Below are positions 10,857 to 19,242 of a DNA stretch of 64,000 nucleotides, piece by piece (position 1 is the stretch's first letter; every line of letters starts with the position of its first letter). The notes beneath the pieces were generated by a model. That model made no database searches. It was given only the letters and a program-made list of their open reading frames with translations, and was not told the origin of the DNA. Origin of the DNA: Microbacterium sp. SL75. Lineage in GTDB: Bacteria; Actinomycetota; Actinomycetes; Actinomycetales; Microbacteriaceae. The DNA is taken from assembly GCF_026625865.1 (NCBI RefSeq), contig NZ_CP113067.1:1736001-1800000 (forward strand), read 5' to 3'. A program made the position numbers and the translations under genes.

Positions 10857-11585
10857 TCAGGCCGCGACGGATCGGGCGGCGAAGGAGCGCAGAAGGCGCG
10901 TGGGCTGCTCGACCGACGCGGTGCGCACGTGTGCCGAGACCTCGTCGAACGCGTCGGCATCGAAGTACCCCGCGTCGCGGTAGACGACCATGCGCGCGAC
11001 GAACGCCTCGGTCGTGGGCTCGGGGTGGAACTGCGTGGCCCACAGTCCGGACCCGGCGCGATAGGCCTGCACGGGGCACGCGTCGTTCTCGGCGAGCAGC
11101 GTCGCGCCCGGGGGGACGATCGCCGTGCCTTCCTTGTGCGCGGTCAGCGCCTCGAAGCGGGGATTCAGGATGCCGAACAGCTCGTCGTTGCGACCCGCCT
11201 CGGTGAGCACGATGTCGGTGGGGCCCGTGCCCTCGGGGTGCAGCAAACTCACCCTGCCCCCGAGCAGACGCGTGACGACACCGATACCGAAGCACGTGAA
11301 CAGCGCATTCGTGCGACCCTCGATGGCCGCGCCCGCCAGGCGTTCGAGGTCGCGCTCGAGGCGGCGCTGCTCGTCGGTCTTGCCGGGGTCGGTGACGTTG
11401 AAAGGACTGCCGCCGACGACGATCGCGGCGTACCGGTCGAGGTCCGCCGGCAGCGGCTCGCGAACGAGGTCGTGGTGCACGAGGTCGTCGTCTCGCACGC
11501 CGAGACCGTCGCGGAACGAGGCCCACTCGGCCACGGCCGCCTCACGCTGCGGGCGAACGCAGACGTAGAGCAAGGAAGCGGTCAC
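10857..11585 (-). CDS. Class I glutamine amidotransferase (GMP-synthase-like domain)
   Basis: This 242-aa soluble protein has a class I GATase fold. It shows AIVVGGSPFNV (oxyanion region, about residues 54-64), the nucleophile elbow LFTCFGIG with Cys98, and QFHPEP with His187 and Glu189 completing the Cys-His-Glu triad. Such free-standing proteins resemble the glutaminase domain of GMP synthase or gamma-glutamyl hydrolases; the substrate cannot be told from sequence. The GTG at 11585 is supported by TAGAAT (11597-11592), the best -10 in this region, 6 nt upstream, so it is likely leaderless. It is followed on the same strand by the TspO-like gene after about 110 nt, probably as a separate unit. 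Confidence 0.85.
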   Translation of the reverse strand: MTASLLYVCVRPQREAAVAEWASFRDGLGVRDDDLVHHDLVREPLPADLDRYAAIVVGGSPFNVTDPGKTDEQRRLERDLERLAGAAIEGRTNALFTCFGIGVVTRLLGGRVSLLHPEGTGPTDIVLTEAGRNDELFGILNPRFEALTAHKEGTAIVPPGATLLAENDACPVQAYRAGSGLWATQFHPEPTTEAFVARMVVYRDAGYFDADAFDEVSAHVRTASVEQPTRLLRSFAARSVAA

Positions 11586-11662
11586 CCGGAGATTCTACGC
11601 GGGCGACTTTCCGCACCGTCAGGGGGTGACACGGAGCGAAACGTGGGTGCGCCAATGCCCGG

Positions 11663-12391
11663 TCAGCGCGAGGATCGCGCGGTTCGGCCGCGCACGACGC
11701 CCACGAACATCTCGACATCGGGGGTCGTGCGCTCGCGGAGCCACGCGAGAGCGACCCGGGATCGCGGACCGTCCCGCAGGATGCGGTACTCGACGTCGCG
11801 GCGCTGATGAGCGCGAGCAAGGGACATCGGCACGATCACGACGCCGACGCCCGCAGCCACCGTCGCGATGGCTTCGGCGGTGTCGGCCGGGGGTGCGAAC
11901 GCCGGGGCGACGGCGTCCGGGATTGACAGGTGCAAGACGTCGTCGGCGGCCGCGATGACGACCTCGCCCCGCAGATCGGCGATCTCGAGCTCGTCGGCCG
12001 CGGTCAGGTCGGAGTCGGCGGACATGACCACGACGGGTTCCTCCTCGTAGAGGGGAATCACGTTCACGTCGTCTGACTCCTCGACGGGAAGGCGGATGAG
12101 CGCCGCGTCGACCTCGTCGAGCGCTTCGAGCTGGGTGGCGACGGAGATCTCACGCAGCTCGAGAGCGACGTGCGGCATGCGTTCGCGCCACAGCCCGATC
12201 CACTTGCCGGGGGTTGCTCCGGGAATCGCGCCGAGCACGAAGTCCCGCGGTTCCTCGCGCGGCGGCGGGGTCGGTCGCTCGGCCTTCGCCTTCGGCTTCG
12301 CCGCGCGTGAACGCCCTGCCGCGGCGGGCTTCGCTGCCCCGCTGCGTCGAGGTGCGCCGCTGCGCCCGCGGGACCCGTTGCCTTTCGCCAT
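11663..12391 (-). CDS. LysR-type effector-binding domain protein lacking the HTH, with a basic N-terminal tail
   Basis: This 242-aa protein carries a LysR substrate-binding (periplasmic-binding-like) domain from about residue 50 to 230, with segments DFVLGAIPGATPGKW, VALELREISVATQLEALD, DAALIRLPVE and VAAGVGVVIVPMSLAR. The winged HTH that should precede it is absent. Instead, residues 1-48 are a Lys/Arg/Ala/Pro-rich tail with repeats such as RSRAAKPKAKAERP, like the tails of actinobacterial nucleoid proteins. No HTH is encoded upstream, because the divergent gene at 12427 starts 35 bp away, so this is not a truncation by a late start call. The ATG at 12391 has a -10-like TAGCCT (12403-12398) 6 nt upstream. 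Function is unknown; it may bind DNA nonspecifically or act as a co-effector. Confidence 0.75.
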   Translation of the reverse strand: MAKGNGSRGRSGAPRRSGAAKPAAAGRSRAAKPKAKAERPTPPPREEPRDFVLGAIPGATPGKWIGLWRERMPHVALELREISVATQLEALDEVDAALIRLPVEESDDVNVIPLYEEEPVVVMSADSDLTAADELEIADLRGEVVIAAADDVLHLSIPDAVAPAFAPPADTAEAIATVAAGVGVVIVPMSLARAHQRRDVEYRILRDGPRSRVALAWLRERTTPDVEMFVGVVRGRTARSSR

Positions 12392-12397
12392 GGCTCC

Positions 12398-12419
12398 AGG
12401 CTAGCCGCGGCACTAACGT
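12398..12419. promoter_or_regulatory. Overlapping divergent promoters, LysR-like/DUF1304
   Basis: The two start codons are 35 bp apart (12391 on minus, 12427 on plus). TAGCCT (12403-12398, minus) lies 6 nt before one start and TAACGT (12414-12419, plus) 7 nt before the other. The -35 region of each would fall over the other's start codon, so RNA polymerase can hardly occupy both at once. Confidence 0.5.
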
Positions 12420-12426
12420 GGGAGGC

Positions 12427-12816
12427 ATGATCGGCATCCTGGCGCTTGTCTTCGCGGGACTCGCGGCCCTGCTTCACGTCTACATCTTCGTGCTCGAGAG
12501 CGTGCGCTGGACGCGGCCGAAGACGTGGAAGGTCTTCGGGATCGCCGACCAGCAGACGGCGGATGCCACGCGGCCCATGGCCTACAACCAGGGCTTCTAC
12601 AACCTGTTCCTCGCGATCGGAGCGGTCGTCGGCATCGTGTTCTGGACGGTGAACGGGGTCGGCGATGCCGTCGGCCGCACGCTGCTGATCTTCTCGCTGG
12701 GGTCGATGCTCGCCGCGGCACTCGTCCTGGTCACCTCGGGTGCGAAGTACCTGCGCCCGGCCAGTATCCAGGGAACCCTGCCCCTGATCGGGCTGGTCCT
12801 GGCGATCTTCGCCTGA
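12427..12816 (+). CDS. DUF1304 family integral membrane protein
   Basis: This 129-aa protein starts MIGILALVFAGLAALLHVYI. It has four hydrophobic segments and the family pattern of an N-terminal HVYIFxLE motif (HVYIFVLESVRW) followed by NQGFYNLFLAIGA. DUF1304 proteins are small four-helix inner membrane proteins of unknown biochemical role. Translation probably starts at the 5' end of the mRNA, since TAACGT ends 7 nt before the ATG. It is divergent from the LysR-like gene, with overlapping promoters, and convergent with the hexapeptide gene across a terminator at 12843-12871. Confidence 0.85.
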   Translation: MIGILALVFAGLAALLHVYIFVLESVRWTRPKTWKVFGIADQQTADATRPMAYNQGFYNLFLAIGAVVGIVFWTVNGVGDAVGRTLLIFSLGSMLAAALVLVTSGAKYLRPASIQGTLPLIGLVLAIFA

Positions 12817-12842
12817 GGCCGCCAGGGCCCGGACAAGCGAAA

Positions 12843-12871
12843 ACCCGCACGCTCAGTCGAGTCGTGCGGGT
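12843..12871. terminator. Rho-independent terminator between convergent genes
   Basis: ACCCGCACG (12843-12851) pairs with CGTGCGGGT (12863-12871) in a 9-bp stem with an 11-nt loop. Read on the minus strand the stem is followed by TTTT, so it best serves the hexapeptide gene (stop at 12900), but it can also end the DUF1304 transcript. Confidence 0.75.
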
Positions 12872-12899
12872 CATGGATGCCGCGGTGGGCACGACCTCG

Positions 12900-13307
12900 T
12901 CAGGCTGCCAGCCGCAGTCCTCGTCGATCCGTCGCCACGGCTTCGCCGTCGTTGATGATCTCGTCGTCGCCGATGAGCGATCCCATCGCGATGCGAGCGT
13001 TGTGGCCGACCTGCGTGCGGACGCCGATGTGAGCGCCCGCGCCGATCACCGCTCCCGCGCAGATGTGTGCGTGCGGCTCGATGTGAGCCTCCGGGCCGAT
13101 CACGGCGTCTGACTCGATCCAGGCACCGCGGCCGACACGAACACCCGCGGCGATCTGCACGCCGGGTTCGACGTAGGCGCCGTTCTCGACCAGCGCCGAC
13201 GGGTGGACCTTCGCGCCGTGCGCGACGAGTCCGCGACCATTGACGTGCTTGCGGTAACGCAGCGTCTCGCCGTGGTCGTTTTCGATGTCGATGTAGTTCT
13301 TTCCCAC
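12900..13307 (-). CDS. Hexapeptide-repeat (left-handed beta-helix) protein
   Basis: This protein (135 aa from GTG 13307, or 147 aa from ATG 13343) contains a run of imperfect hexapeptides of the [LIV]GxxxX type from about residue 25 to 110. They include VHPSALVENGAYVEPGVQIA, VRVGRGAWIESDAVIGPEAH and ICAGAVIGAGAHIGVRTQVG, which should fold as a left-handed parallel beta-helix. Such proteins are acyltransferases, gamma-carbonic-anhydrase-like enzymes or scaffolds. No substrate-specific domain is attached, so the reaction is unknown. I prefer the GTG at 13307 because GGAGG (13317-13313) lies 5 nt before it, while the ATG at 13343 has no ribosome binding site. It is terminated by the hairpin at 12843-12871. 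Confidence 0.75.
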   Translation of the reverse strand: MGKNYIDIENDHGETLRYRKHVNGRGLVAHGAKVHPSALVENGAYVEPGVQIAAGVRVGRGAWIESDAVIGPEAHIEPHAHICAGAVIGAGAHIGVRTQVGHNARIAMGSLIGDDEIINDGEAVATDRRGLRLAA

Positions 13308-13346
13308 GATCCCCTCCGGTCGGCCATCGGGTTGAGCCGACATGTA

Positions 13347-13478
13347 TCACAACGGGCCGGGAATGACGTTCATTCCCTCGAATGCTTCTTCGTCGCCGAT
13401 ACCGTCATCGGTTTCCTCGATGTCGAGGAAAGCGCGAAGCGCGGAGCGCGGCGTGGAGTTGTCCCCCTGTTTTCGCAC
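13347..13478 (-). CDS. Possible small acidic ORF in an otherwise gene-poor interval
   Basis: The interval 13344-13642 has no clear gene. On the minus strand a GTG at 13478 opens a 43-codon frame ending FLDIEETDDGIGDEEAFEGM plus seven residues. The acidic C-terminus and fair third-position GC make it slightly more plausible than chance. It has no ribosome binding site, no -10-like box and no family I recognise. The rest of the interval (13479-13642) shows nothing I can support. Confidence 0.2.
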   Translation of the reverse strand: MRKQGDNSTPRSALRAFLDIEETDDGIGDEEAFEGMNVIPGPL

Positions 13479-13642
13479 GCCGGACGAAGGGTGCCGGGCG
13501 GCTTGACACGGGGCGCGGAAAGAGTCGGTTCTGCGCGGCGCCCTCTCGCGTGCTGCGCGGCGGGTCGACCCGAATGCGGTGTGGACCCGGTCGGCCGGGA
13601 TGCGCCGCAGTCCGGGAGGCGGACGCCCCGCGGCGGCCCGTC

Positions 13643-14419
13643 TCAGCCGGGCTGACAGGTGGGGCACCAATAGACGTTGCGCTCGCTCGTCGCGGAGGCG
13701 CCGAGCGAGGTCGCACGGATCGGGGTTCCGCAGCGGCGACAGGGGGCGCCCTCGCGACCGTAGACCCAGAAGCGACGCCCGGGCCGGCTGTCGCCGGTGA
13801 AGGTGCGCTCGGGGCGCGGCAGGTTGGCGCGGATCATGCGCTCGCCGAGCGCGATCGTCGCTTGCACGTCGATCTCCGTGGCGGGGGTGGTCGGCGCGAT
13901 GCCTCGGACGAAGAGCAGCTCGTTCGCGTACACGTTGCCGAAGCCGGCGACGTTGCGCTGGTCCAGCAGCGCGACGTGTGCAGCTCTGTCGTCGGCGGAG
14001 ACGCGACGGACCGCTTCGGCCTCATCCCAGTCGTCGGCGAGCAGATCGGGGCCGAGGTGTCCGACCACGGTGTGCTCGTCGCTCGTGCGCAGGACTTCGA
14101 CCATCGCGAGGTCGAAACCGACGGCGTCTGCGCCCGCGACGCCGACGATCGCCCGCGCCTTGAACGCCTGTCGCCGCCAGCGCTCGCCCGGGCGGTAGAG
14201 GTCCCATCGGCCCTCCATCTTCAGGTGCGAGTGCAGTGTGAAGCCGCCGATCCTGTGCAGCAGGTGCTTGCCGCGAGCAGCGACCTCGTGCACGGTTTCC
14301 CCGCGCAGGTCGGCGGTGGCGCTCCCCGGCACACGGATGTCGAACCGTGTGACCACCTTGCCGGCGAGGGCCGCCGACAGCTTCGCCGCGGCGCGGTAGA
14401 CGGTATCGCCCTCAGGCAC
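13643..14419 (-). CDS. nei2: Fpg/Nei-family DNA glycosylase (Nei2-like, endonuclease VIII type)
   Basis: This 258-aa base-excision repair enzyme removes oxidised bases and cleaves the abasic site. After Met removal the N-terminal PEGDTV supplies the catalytic Pro and Glu; MPEGD is the Nei-type start (Fpg has MPELP). The middle carries GRWDLY and the helix-two-turn-helix segment LLDQRNVAGFGNVYANELLF. The C-terminus holds a zinc finger with CRRC and CPTC pairs (residues about 230-256). It overlaps the 3' end of the Lhr gene by 8 bp and follows it on the same strand, so the two are coupled. The same lhr-nei neighbourhood occurs in Mycobacterium (Rv3296-Rv3297), supporting a joint DNA repair role. 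Confidence 0.9.
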   Translation of the reverse strand: MPEGDTVYRAAAKLSAALAGKVVTRFDIRVPGSATADLRGETVHEVAARGKHLLHRIGGFTLHSHLKMEGRWDLYRPGERWRRQAFKARAIVGVAGADAVGFDLAMVEVLRTSDEHTVVGHLGPDLLADDWDEAEAVRRVSADDRAAHVALLDQRNVAGFGNVYANELLFVRGIAPTTPATEIDVQATIALGERMIRANLPRPERTFTGDSRPGRRFWVYGREGAPCRRCGTPIRATSLGASATSERNVYWCPTCQPG

Positions 14420-17400
14420 GGGCGGCCTCGCGCAGGGTGTCGCCGGCGGTGAGTTTGCGCAACGTCAGGCCCTTGGGCGATTCGACGAATCCGCCCTCGC
14501 GCAGGGCTCGGCCGACCGCGGTGCCGTAGACGAACTCCCCGTTGACCTGTTCGACGGTGAGGGTTTCGAGACGCCTCTTCTTCGCGGTCTCGGCGAGGTG
14601 TCGGGCCGCCGCCTGCAGCACCGCTTCGTCGTCGGTGAAAGCGAGCGCGCTGCGACCGCCGCGTTCGAGGTAGAGCGCGAGCTCACCGTCGACGAGTACG
14701 ACGAGGCCTCCGGCCTTACGGCCCGGTCGGTGCGTGACCCCTTCGATCGCGGGCCAGCCGAGGGCCGCACCGTACGGGTTGGCGGGATCGGTGGCGGCGA
14801 GCGTCAGGGTGCGCAAGGGCGGGGGATCGGCGACCGCGGCGAACTCGCGCAGCCGATCGACCGTTGCCGAGGCTGCGAACTGCGCGGCGCCGAGCTTCTC
14901 GATCACGTACCCGCGACGGCAGTGTCCGGCCTCTTCGAAGCCGGCGAGGATGCGGTACACCTGGGCGAAGCCGCCGGGCACGCCCTCGGACTGCACGGCG
15001 CCGCGCGTCACCACCCCGTACCGATCGAGCAGGAGGCTCGCCGAGGCCGTGGCGCGGGCTGCGGGGTCCTCCTCGCGCTCGGGGAGGAGCGACCACCGAC
15101 CGCCCAGGGACGGCGGACGCGGCGCGGAGGTGGCCCGCGGCATGGTCGCGCCGCGGTACATACGCGCGCGTGGTGCGCGGCGGGCGACGCGGTGCGACTG
15201 GCCCCCACCGCTGAGCAGCGTGCGGATCGGGGCGAAGGTGTCGTTCGTCACCCGGCCCGCCCAGGTGAGCGCCCAGAGGGCGTCGTTGACGGACTGCTCG
15301 TTCTCGGCGCCGACGAGCTGTCTCAGCTGGGTGGCGAAGTACGCACCCCCGCTCTCCAGGGCCGAGAGCAGGCGCGCCTCGAGCGAATCGGGCGCGGGAT
15401 CGTCGGCGTCCTCGGGGTCTTGCAGGGTGAACGGCGCCGCCTCGGCCGGGTGCAGGGCGATCCACCCGTCGCGACCGGGCAGGGTGCCGTGGCCCGACCA
15501 GACCACCTCTCCGGTGGCGGTGAGCTCGTCCAGTAGGGCGGGGGAGTAGTCCGCCACGCGCGAGGGCAGGATGAGCGACTCCCACGCGCTCGCCGGAATG
15601 GGGACGCCCGCGAGCTGCTCGATCACGGCGAGCACCCCGTCGATGCCCTCGAGGGGGCGACCCAGATGCTGCCATACGGGCAGGAACCGGGCGTACGCGG
15701 CCGGAGGGACCGGCTCGACGCTGCCTCGGATGGCCGCCAGCGATCGCATACGCAGGCGTCGCAGCACCTCGACGTCGCACCACTCGGTCTCGTCGCCGCG
15801 GATACCGCCCGACGCCTCGGGAAGGAAGAACCCACTGGCGAGGCGCCCCTGAGACTCGAGGCGCTGCAGCGTGAGCCGCGCAACCGCTACCCCCACGCCC
15901 AGGCGTTCGGCGACGGCATCCGTCGTGAAGGGCGCGTGCGTGCGCGCGAAGCGGGCGACGAGATCGCCCAGGGGATCGGGGAAAGGCTCGAGGAACGCGT
16001 TGGGGATGCCGACGGGCAGCGCCGCGCCCAGGGCATCGCGGAGGCGACCGGCGTCTTCGATCCCGGCTGTGCGCGAGACTCCGGCGATCGTCACGCGGAT
16101 CGCCCGCCGGTCGTCGACGAGGGTGGCGAGGTGCTGCTCGGCCTCGGCCTGTGCGTCGCCCTCGGTGTCGACTCGCGCAGCCACCTCGGCCGCGTCGAGG
16201 GGGCCGAGGATACGCAACAGGTCGGCCACTCCCTCGGCGCCCCGGACTCGGCGATCGGGGTCGAGGCGCTGAGCTTCGCGCTCGAACTGGGCGATGACGT
16301 CGGGGTCGAGAAGCTCGCGCATCTCGACCTTGCCGAGCAGCTCGCTCAGGAGCGCCGGGTCGACCGAGAGCGCCGCCGCACGTCGCTCCGCGAGAGGGGA
16401 GTCGCCCTCGTACATGAAGGCGCCGACGTAACCGAAGAGCAGATCGCGCGCGTACGGGGAGGGCTGCGACGTCGTGATCTCGACGAGACGGATCTTGCGC
16501 TCTCCGATCTGTCGCGTGAGGCGGAGGAGAGCCGGAAGGTCGTAGACGTCTTGCAGTACCTCGCGCAGCGTCTCGAGGATGATCGGGAACGCCGGGTGCC
16601 TCTTGGCCACCTCGAGCAACTGCGCGGAACGCTGGCGCTGCTGCCAGAGCGGGGAGCGGCGGTTCGGATTCAGCCGGGGCAGGAGCAACGCTCGAGCGGC
16701 GCATTCGCGGAAGCGCGAGGCGAACAGAGCGGATCCGCCCACCTCGTCGGTGACGATCTGTTCGAGCTCGTCGGGCTCGAAGACGAAGAGATCGGCCCCG
16801 GGCGGCTCCGCCGCGGCATCCGGGACCCGGGCGATGATGCCGTCATCGCTGGCGACCGCCGCCCCCTCGACACCGAGGCGTTCGCGGATGCGTGCGTTGA
16901 CCGCGAGCGCCCACGGCGCGTGCACCTGCATGCCGTACGGCGAGTGCAGGATGATGCGCCAGTCGCCGACCTCGTCGCGGCTGCGCTCGACGGTCAGCGT
17001 GCGATCGGTGGGGAGGCTCCCGGTCGCCTCGCGTTGCTCGGCCAGGTACGCGAGCAGGTTGGTGATCGCGTTGTCGTCCAGTCCCGACTCGCGAAGGCGC
17101 TCCTCGGCCTTGCCACGGTCGGCCGCGGCGATGTCGCGCGAGAACTTGCCGAGCGCCTCGCCCAGCTCGGCGGGGCGACCGATGCCGTCGCCATGCCAGA
17201 ACGGCAGCTTGCCGGGCTGGCCGAAGGCGGGGAGCACGTTGACACGGTCGTGCGTGATCTCGACGATGCGCCAGCTCGTGGTGCCGAGCGTGAAGACGTC
17301 GTTGACGCGGGATTCGTAGACCATCTCTTCGTCGAGTTCTCCGACGCGCGCGTTCTGCGATTCTCCCGCGACGAAGACACCGAACAGACCGCGGTCGGGA

Positions 17401-19094
17401 ATGGTCCCGCCGCTGGTCACAGCGACGCGCTGTGCGCCCGGGCGCCCGGTGAGGGTGCCGGCGTCGCGGTCCCAGACGAGGCGGGGGCGCAGTTCGGCGA
17501 ACTCGTCAGAGGGGTACCGACCGGCCAGGAGGTCGAGGGTGGCCTCGTACGCGGAGCGGGGGAGGGAGCGGAAGGGCGCGCTGCGCTTGACCGTCTCGAA
17601 CCACTCCTCGACGTCGATGGAGCCCAGGGCCGAGGCGGCCACCGTCTGCTGCGCGAGGATGTCGAGCGGGTTCTGCGGCACCGAGATGGCCTCGATGCGC
17701 CCCGCCAGCATGCGCTCGGTCACGACAGCGGTGTGCAGGACGTCGCTGCGGTGCTTAGGGAAGAGGGCGGCCCGGCTGACCTCGCCGACCTGGTGGCCGG
17801 CACGGCCGACACGCTGCAGACCGGATGCCGCACTGGGTGGCGACTCCACCTGGATGACGAGGTCGACGGCGCCCATGTCGATACCGAGCTCGAGGCTGCT
17901 CGTGGCGACGACGCAGCGCAGGGTGCCGGATTTGAGCTCGTCTTCGACCTGCGCGCGCTGCTCTTTCGACACGGAGCCGTGATGGGCCTTCGCGAGGATG
18001 GCCGCGACACCCGCCGAGGAACCCGCCTGCGCCATCGTGGCGGCGGGCACGGTCGGTTCGGGCACGTCGATGCCCTGCCGCTCGGCGTAGATCTCGTTCA
18101 GACGCCCCGTCAGGCGCTCGGCCAGGCGGCGCGAGTTGGCGAACACGATGGTCGAGCGGCGTTCGAGGATGCGGTCGACGATGGCCTCTTCGACGTGCGG
18201 CCAGACCGAACCCGAGACCTCGGTGCTCTCGGGGCGATCGGAGAACCACTCTGCGTCGCTGGTGTCGTCGGGGGCGGGGGAGCCCGGAGGAGGCGGTGGG
18301 TTGAGCATGTCGTCGACGGGCACGACGACCGAGAGGTCGAACGCCTTCGTGGCCTTGGGGGCGACGATGTCGACGGGCTGTGCTCCGCCGAGGAAACGGG
18401 CCACCTCGTCGATGGGTCGTACCGTCGCAGACAGTCCGATGCGCTGGGCGGGCTTGTCGAGCAGGGCGTCGAGGCGCTCCAGACTCACGGCGAGGTGAGC
18501 GCCCCGCTTGGTCGCCGCGACCGCGTGCACCTCGTCGATGATGACGGTGTGCACACCGCGCAGGGTCTCTGCCGCCTGGCTCGTGAGCATGAGATACAGC
18601 GACTCGGGCGTCGTGATGAGGATGTCGGGCGGGGCCGTCACGAGCTTGCGACGATCGCTCGAACTCGTGTCGCCCGAGCGCACGCCGACGGTCACCGAGG
18701 GCACCTCGATGCCGAGGCGGCGAGCGGACTGGCCGATACCGACGAGAGGCGAGCGGAGGTTGCGCTCGACATCGACGCCGAGCGCCTTCAACGGGGAGAT
18801 GTAGAGGATGCGGGTGTCTGTCGGGACCGCCTTGGGGACCTTCGGCGTCGAACGCGTGCCGCGCGGCGAGGGAGCGGCATCCGGGGTCTCGGGGCCCTTC
18901 TCGCGGAACACCCGATCGATCGCGAAGAGGAACGCCGACAGCGTCTTGCCCGAACCCGTAGGCGCGACGACGAGGGCGTTCCGCCCCGACGACACGGATT
19001 CCCACGCGCCCTTCTGCGCGTTGGTCGGCGCCGAGAAGGCGCCACGGAACCAGTCCTGCGTCGCAGGACCGAATCTCTCCAGCACGTCGGCCAT
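14412..19094 (-). CDS. lhr: Lhr family ATP-dependent DNA helicase
   Basis: This 1560-aa superfamily 2 helicase matches full-length bacterial Lhr. The motor (about residues 25-500) has APTGSGKT (Walker A), an IIDEVHAV DEVH box, LSAT (motif III), and the motif VI stretch LQRVGRAGHQVGE. It is followed by the Lhr-core winged-helix and beta-barrel region and a long C-terminal domain (Lhr-CTD) ending KGLTLRKLTAGDTLREAARA. Mycobacterial Lhr is a 3'-5' DNA translocase and RNA:DNA helicase induced by DNA damage. The ATG at 19094 gives MADVLERFGPATQDWF, the usual N-terminus, with a purine-rich GGGAGAAG upstream. It overlaps the nei2 start by 8 bp. The intergenic stretch 19095-19242 contains only its presumed promoter. 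Confidence 0.95.
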   Translation of the reverse strand: MADVLERFGPATQDWFRGAFSAPTNAQKGAWESVSSGRNALVVAPTGSGKTLSAFLFAIDRVFREKGPETPDAAPSPRGTRSTPKVPKAVPTDTRILYISPLKALGVDVERNLRSPLVGIGQSARRLGIEVPSVTVGVRSGDTSSSDRRKLVTAPPDILITTPESLYLMLTSQAAETLRGVHTVIIDEVHAVAATKRGAHLAVSLERLDALLDKPAQRIGLSATVRPIDEVARFLGGAQPVDIVAPKATKAFDLSVVVPVDDMLNPPPPPGSPAPDDTSDAEWFSDRPESTEVSGSVWPHVEEAIVDRILERRSTIVFANSRRLAERLTGRLNEIYAERQGIDVPEPTVPAATMAQAGSSAGVAAILAKAHHGSVSKEQRAQVEDELKSGTLRCVVATSSLELGIDMGAVDLVIQVESPPSAASGLQRVGRAGHQVGEVSRAALFPKHRSDVLHTAVVTERMLAGRIEAISVPQNPLDILAQQTVAASALGSIDVEEWFETVKRSAPFRSLPRSAYEATLDLLAGRYPSDEFAELRPRLVWDRDAGTLTGRPGAQRVAVTSGGTIPDRGLFGVFVAGESQNARVGELDEEMVYESRVNDVFTLGTTSWRIVEITHDRVNVLPAFGQPGKLPFWHGDGIGRPAELGEALGKFSRDIAAADRGKAEERLRESGLDDNAITNLLAYLAEQREATGSLPTDRTLTVERSRDEVGDWRIILHSPYGMQVHAPWALAVNARIRERLGVEGAAVASDDGIIARVPDAAAEPPGADLFVFEPDELEQIVTDEVGGSALFASRFRECAARALLLPRLNPNRRSPLWQQRQRSAQLLEVAKRHPAFPIILETLREVLQDVYDLPALLRLTRQIGERKIRLVEITTSQPSPYARDLLFGYVGAFMYEGDSPLAERRAAALSVDPALLSELLGKVEMRELLDPDVIAQFEREAQRLDPDRRVRGAEGVADLLRILGPLDAAEVAARVDTEGDAQAEAEQHLATLVDDRRAIRVTIAGVSRTAGIEDAGRLRDALGAALPVGIPNAFLEPFPDPLGDLVARFARTHAPFTTDAVAERLGVGVAVARLTLQRLESQGRLASGFFLPEASGGIRGDETEWCDVEVLRRLRMRSLAAIRGSVEPVPPAAYARFLPVWQHLGRPLEGIDGVLAVIEQLAGVPIPASAWESLILPSRVADYSPALLDELTATGEVVWSGHGTLPGRDGWIALHPAEAAPFTLQDPEDADDPAPDSLEARLLSALESGGAYFATQLRQLVGAENEQSVNDALWALTWAGRVTNDTFAPIRTLLSGGGQSHRVARRAPRARMYRGATMPRATSAPRPPSLGGRWSLLPEREEDPAARATASASLLLDRYGVVTRGAVQSEGVPGGFAQVYRILAGFEEAGHCRRGYVIEKLGAAQFAASATVDRLREFAAVADPPPLRTLTLAATDPANPYGAALGWPAIEGVTHRPGRKAGGLVVLVDGELALYLERGGRSALAFTDDEAVLQAAARHLAETAKKRRLETLTVEQVNGEFVYGTAVGRALREGGFVESPKGLTLRKLTAGDTLREAARA

Positions 19095-19242
19095 GTCGAC
19101 ATCTTCTCCCGGACCTCCGACATCGGGTCGGGGTTGACGTTCGCTCGCCGCGGAACCGCCGGTGCCGTCCAGGCGAAGATCGCTGAATCCTCAGCATCGG
19201 GCGCGGGAACGAACGGCGGCAGGCCGTCTTCGCGCGCCCGGC

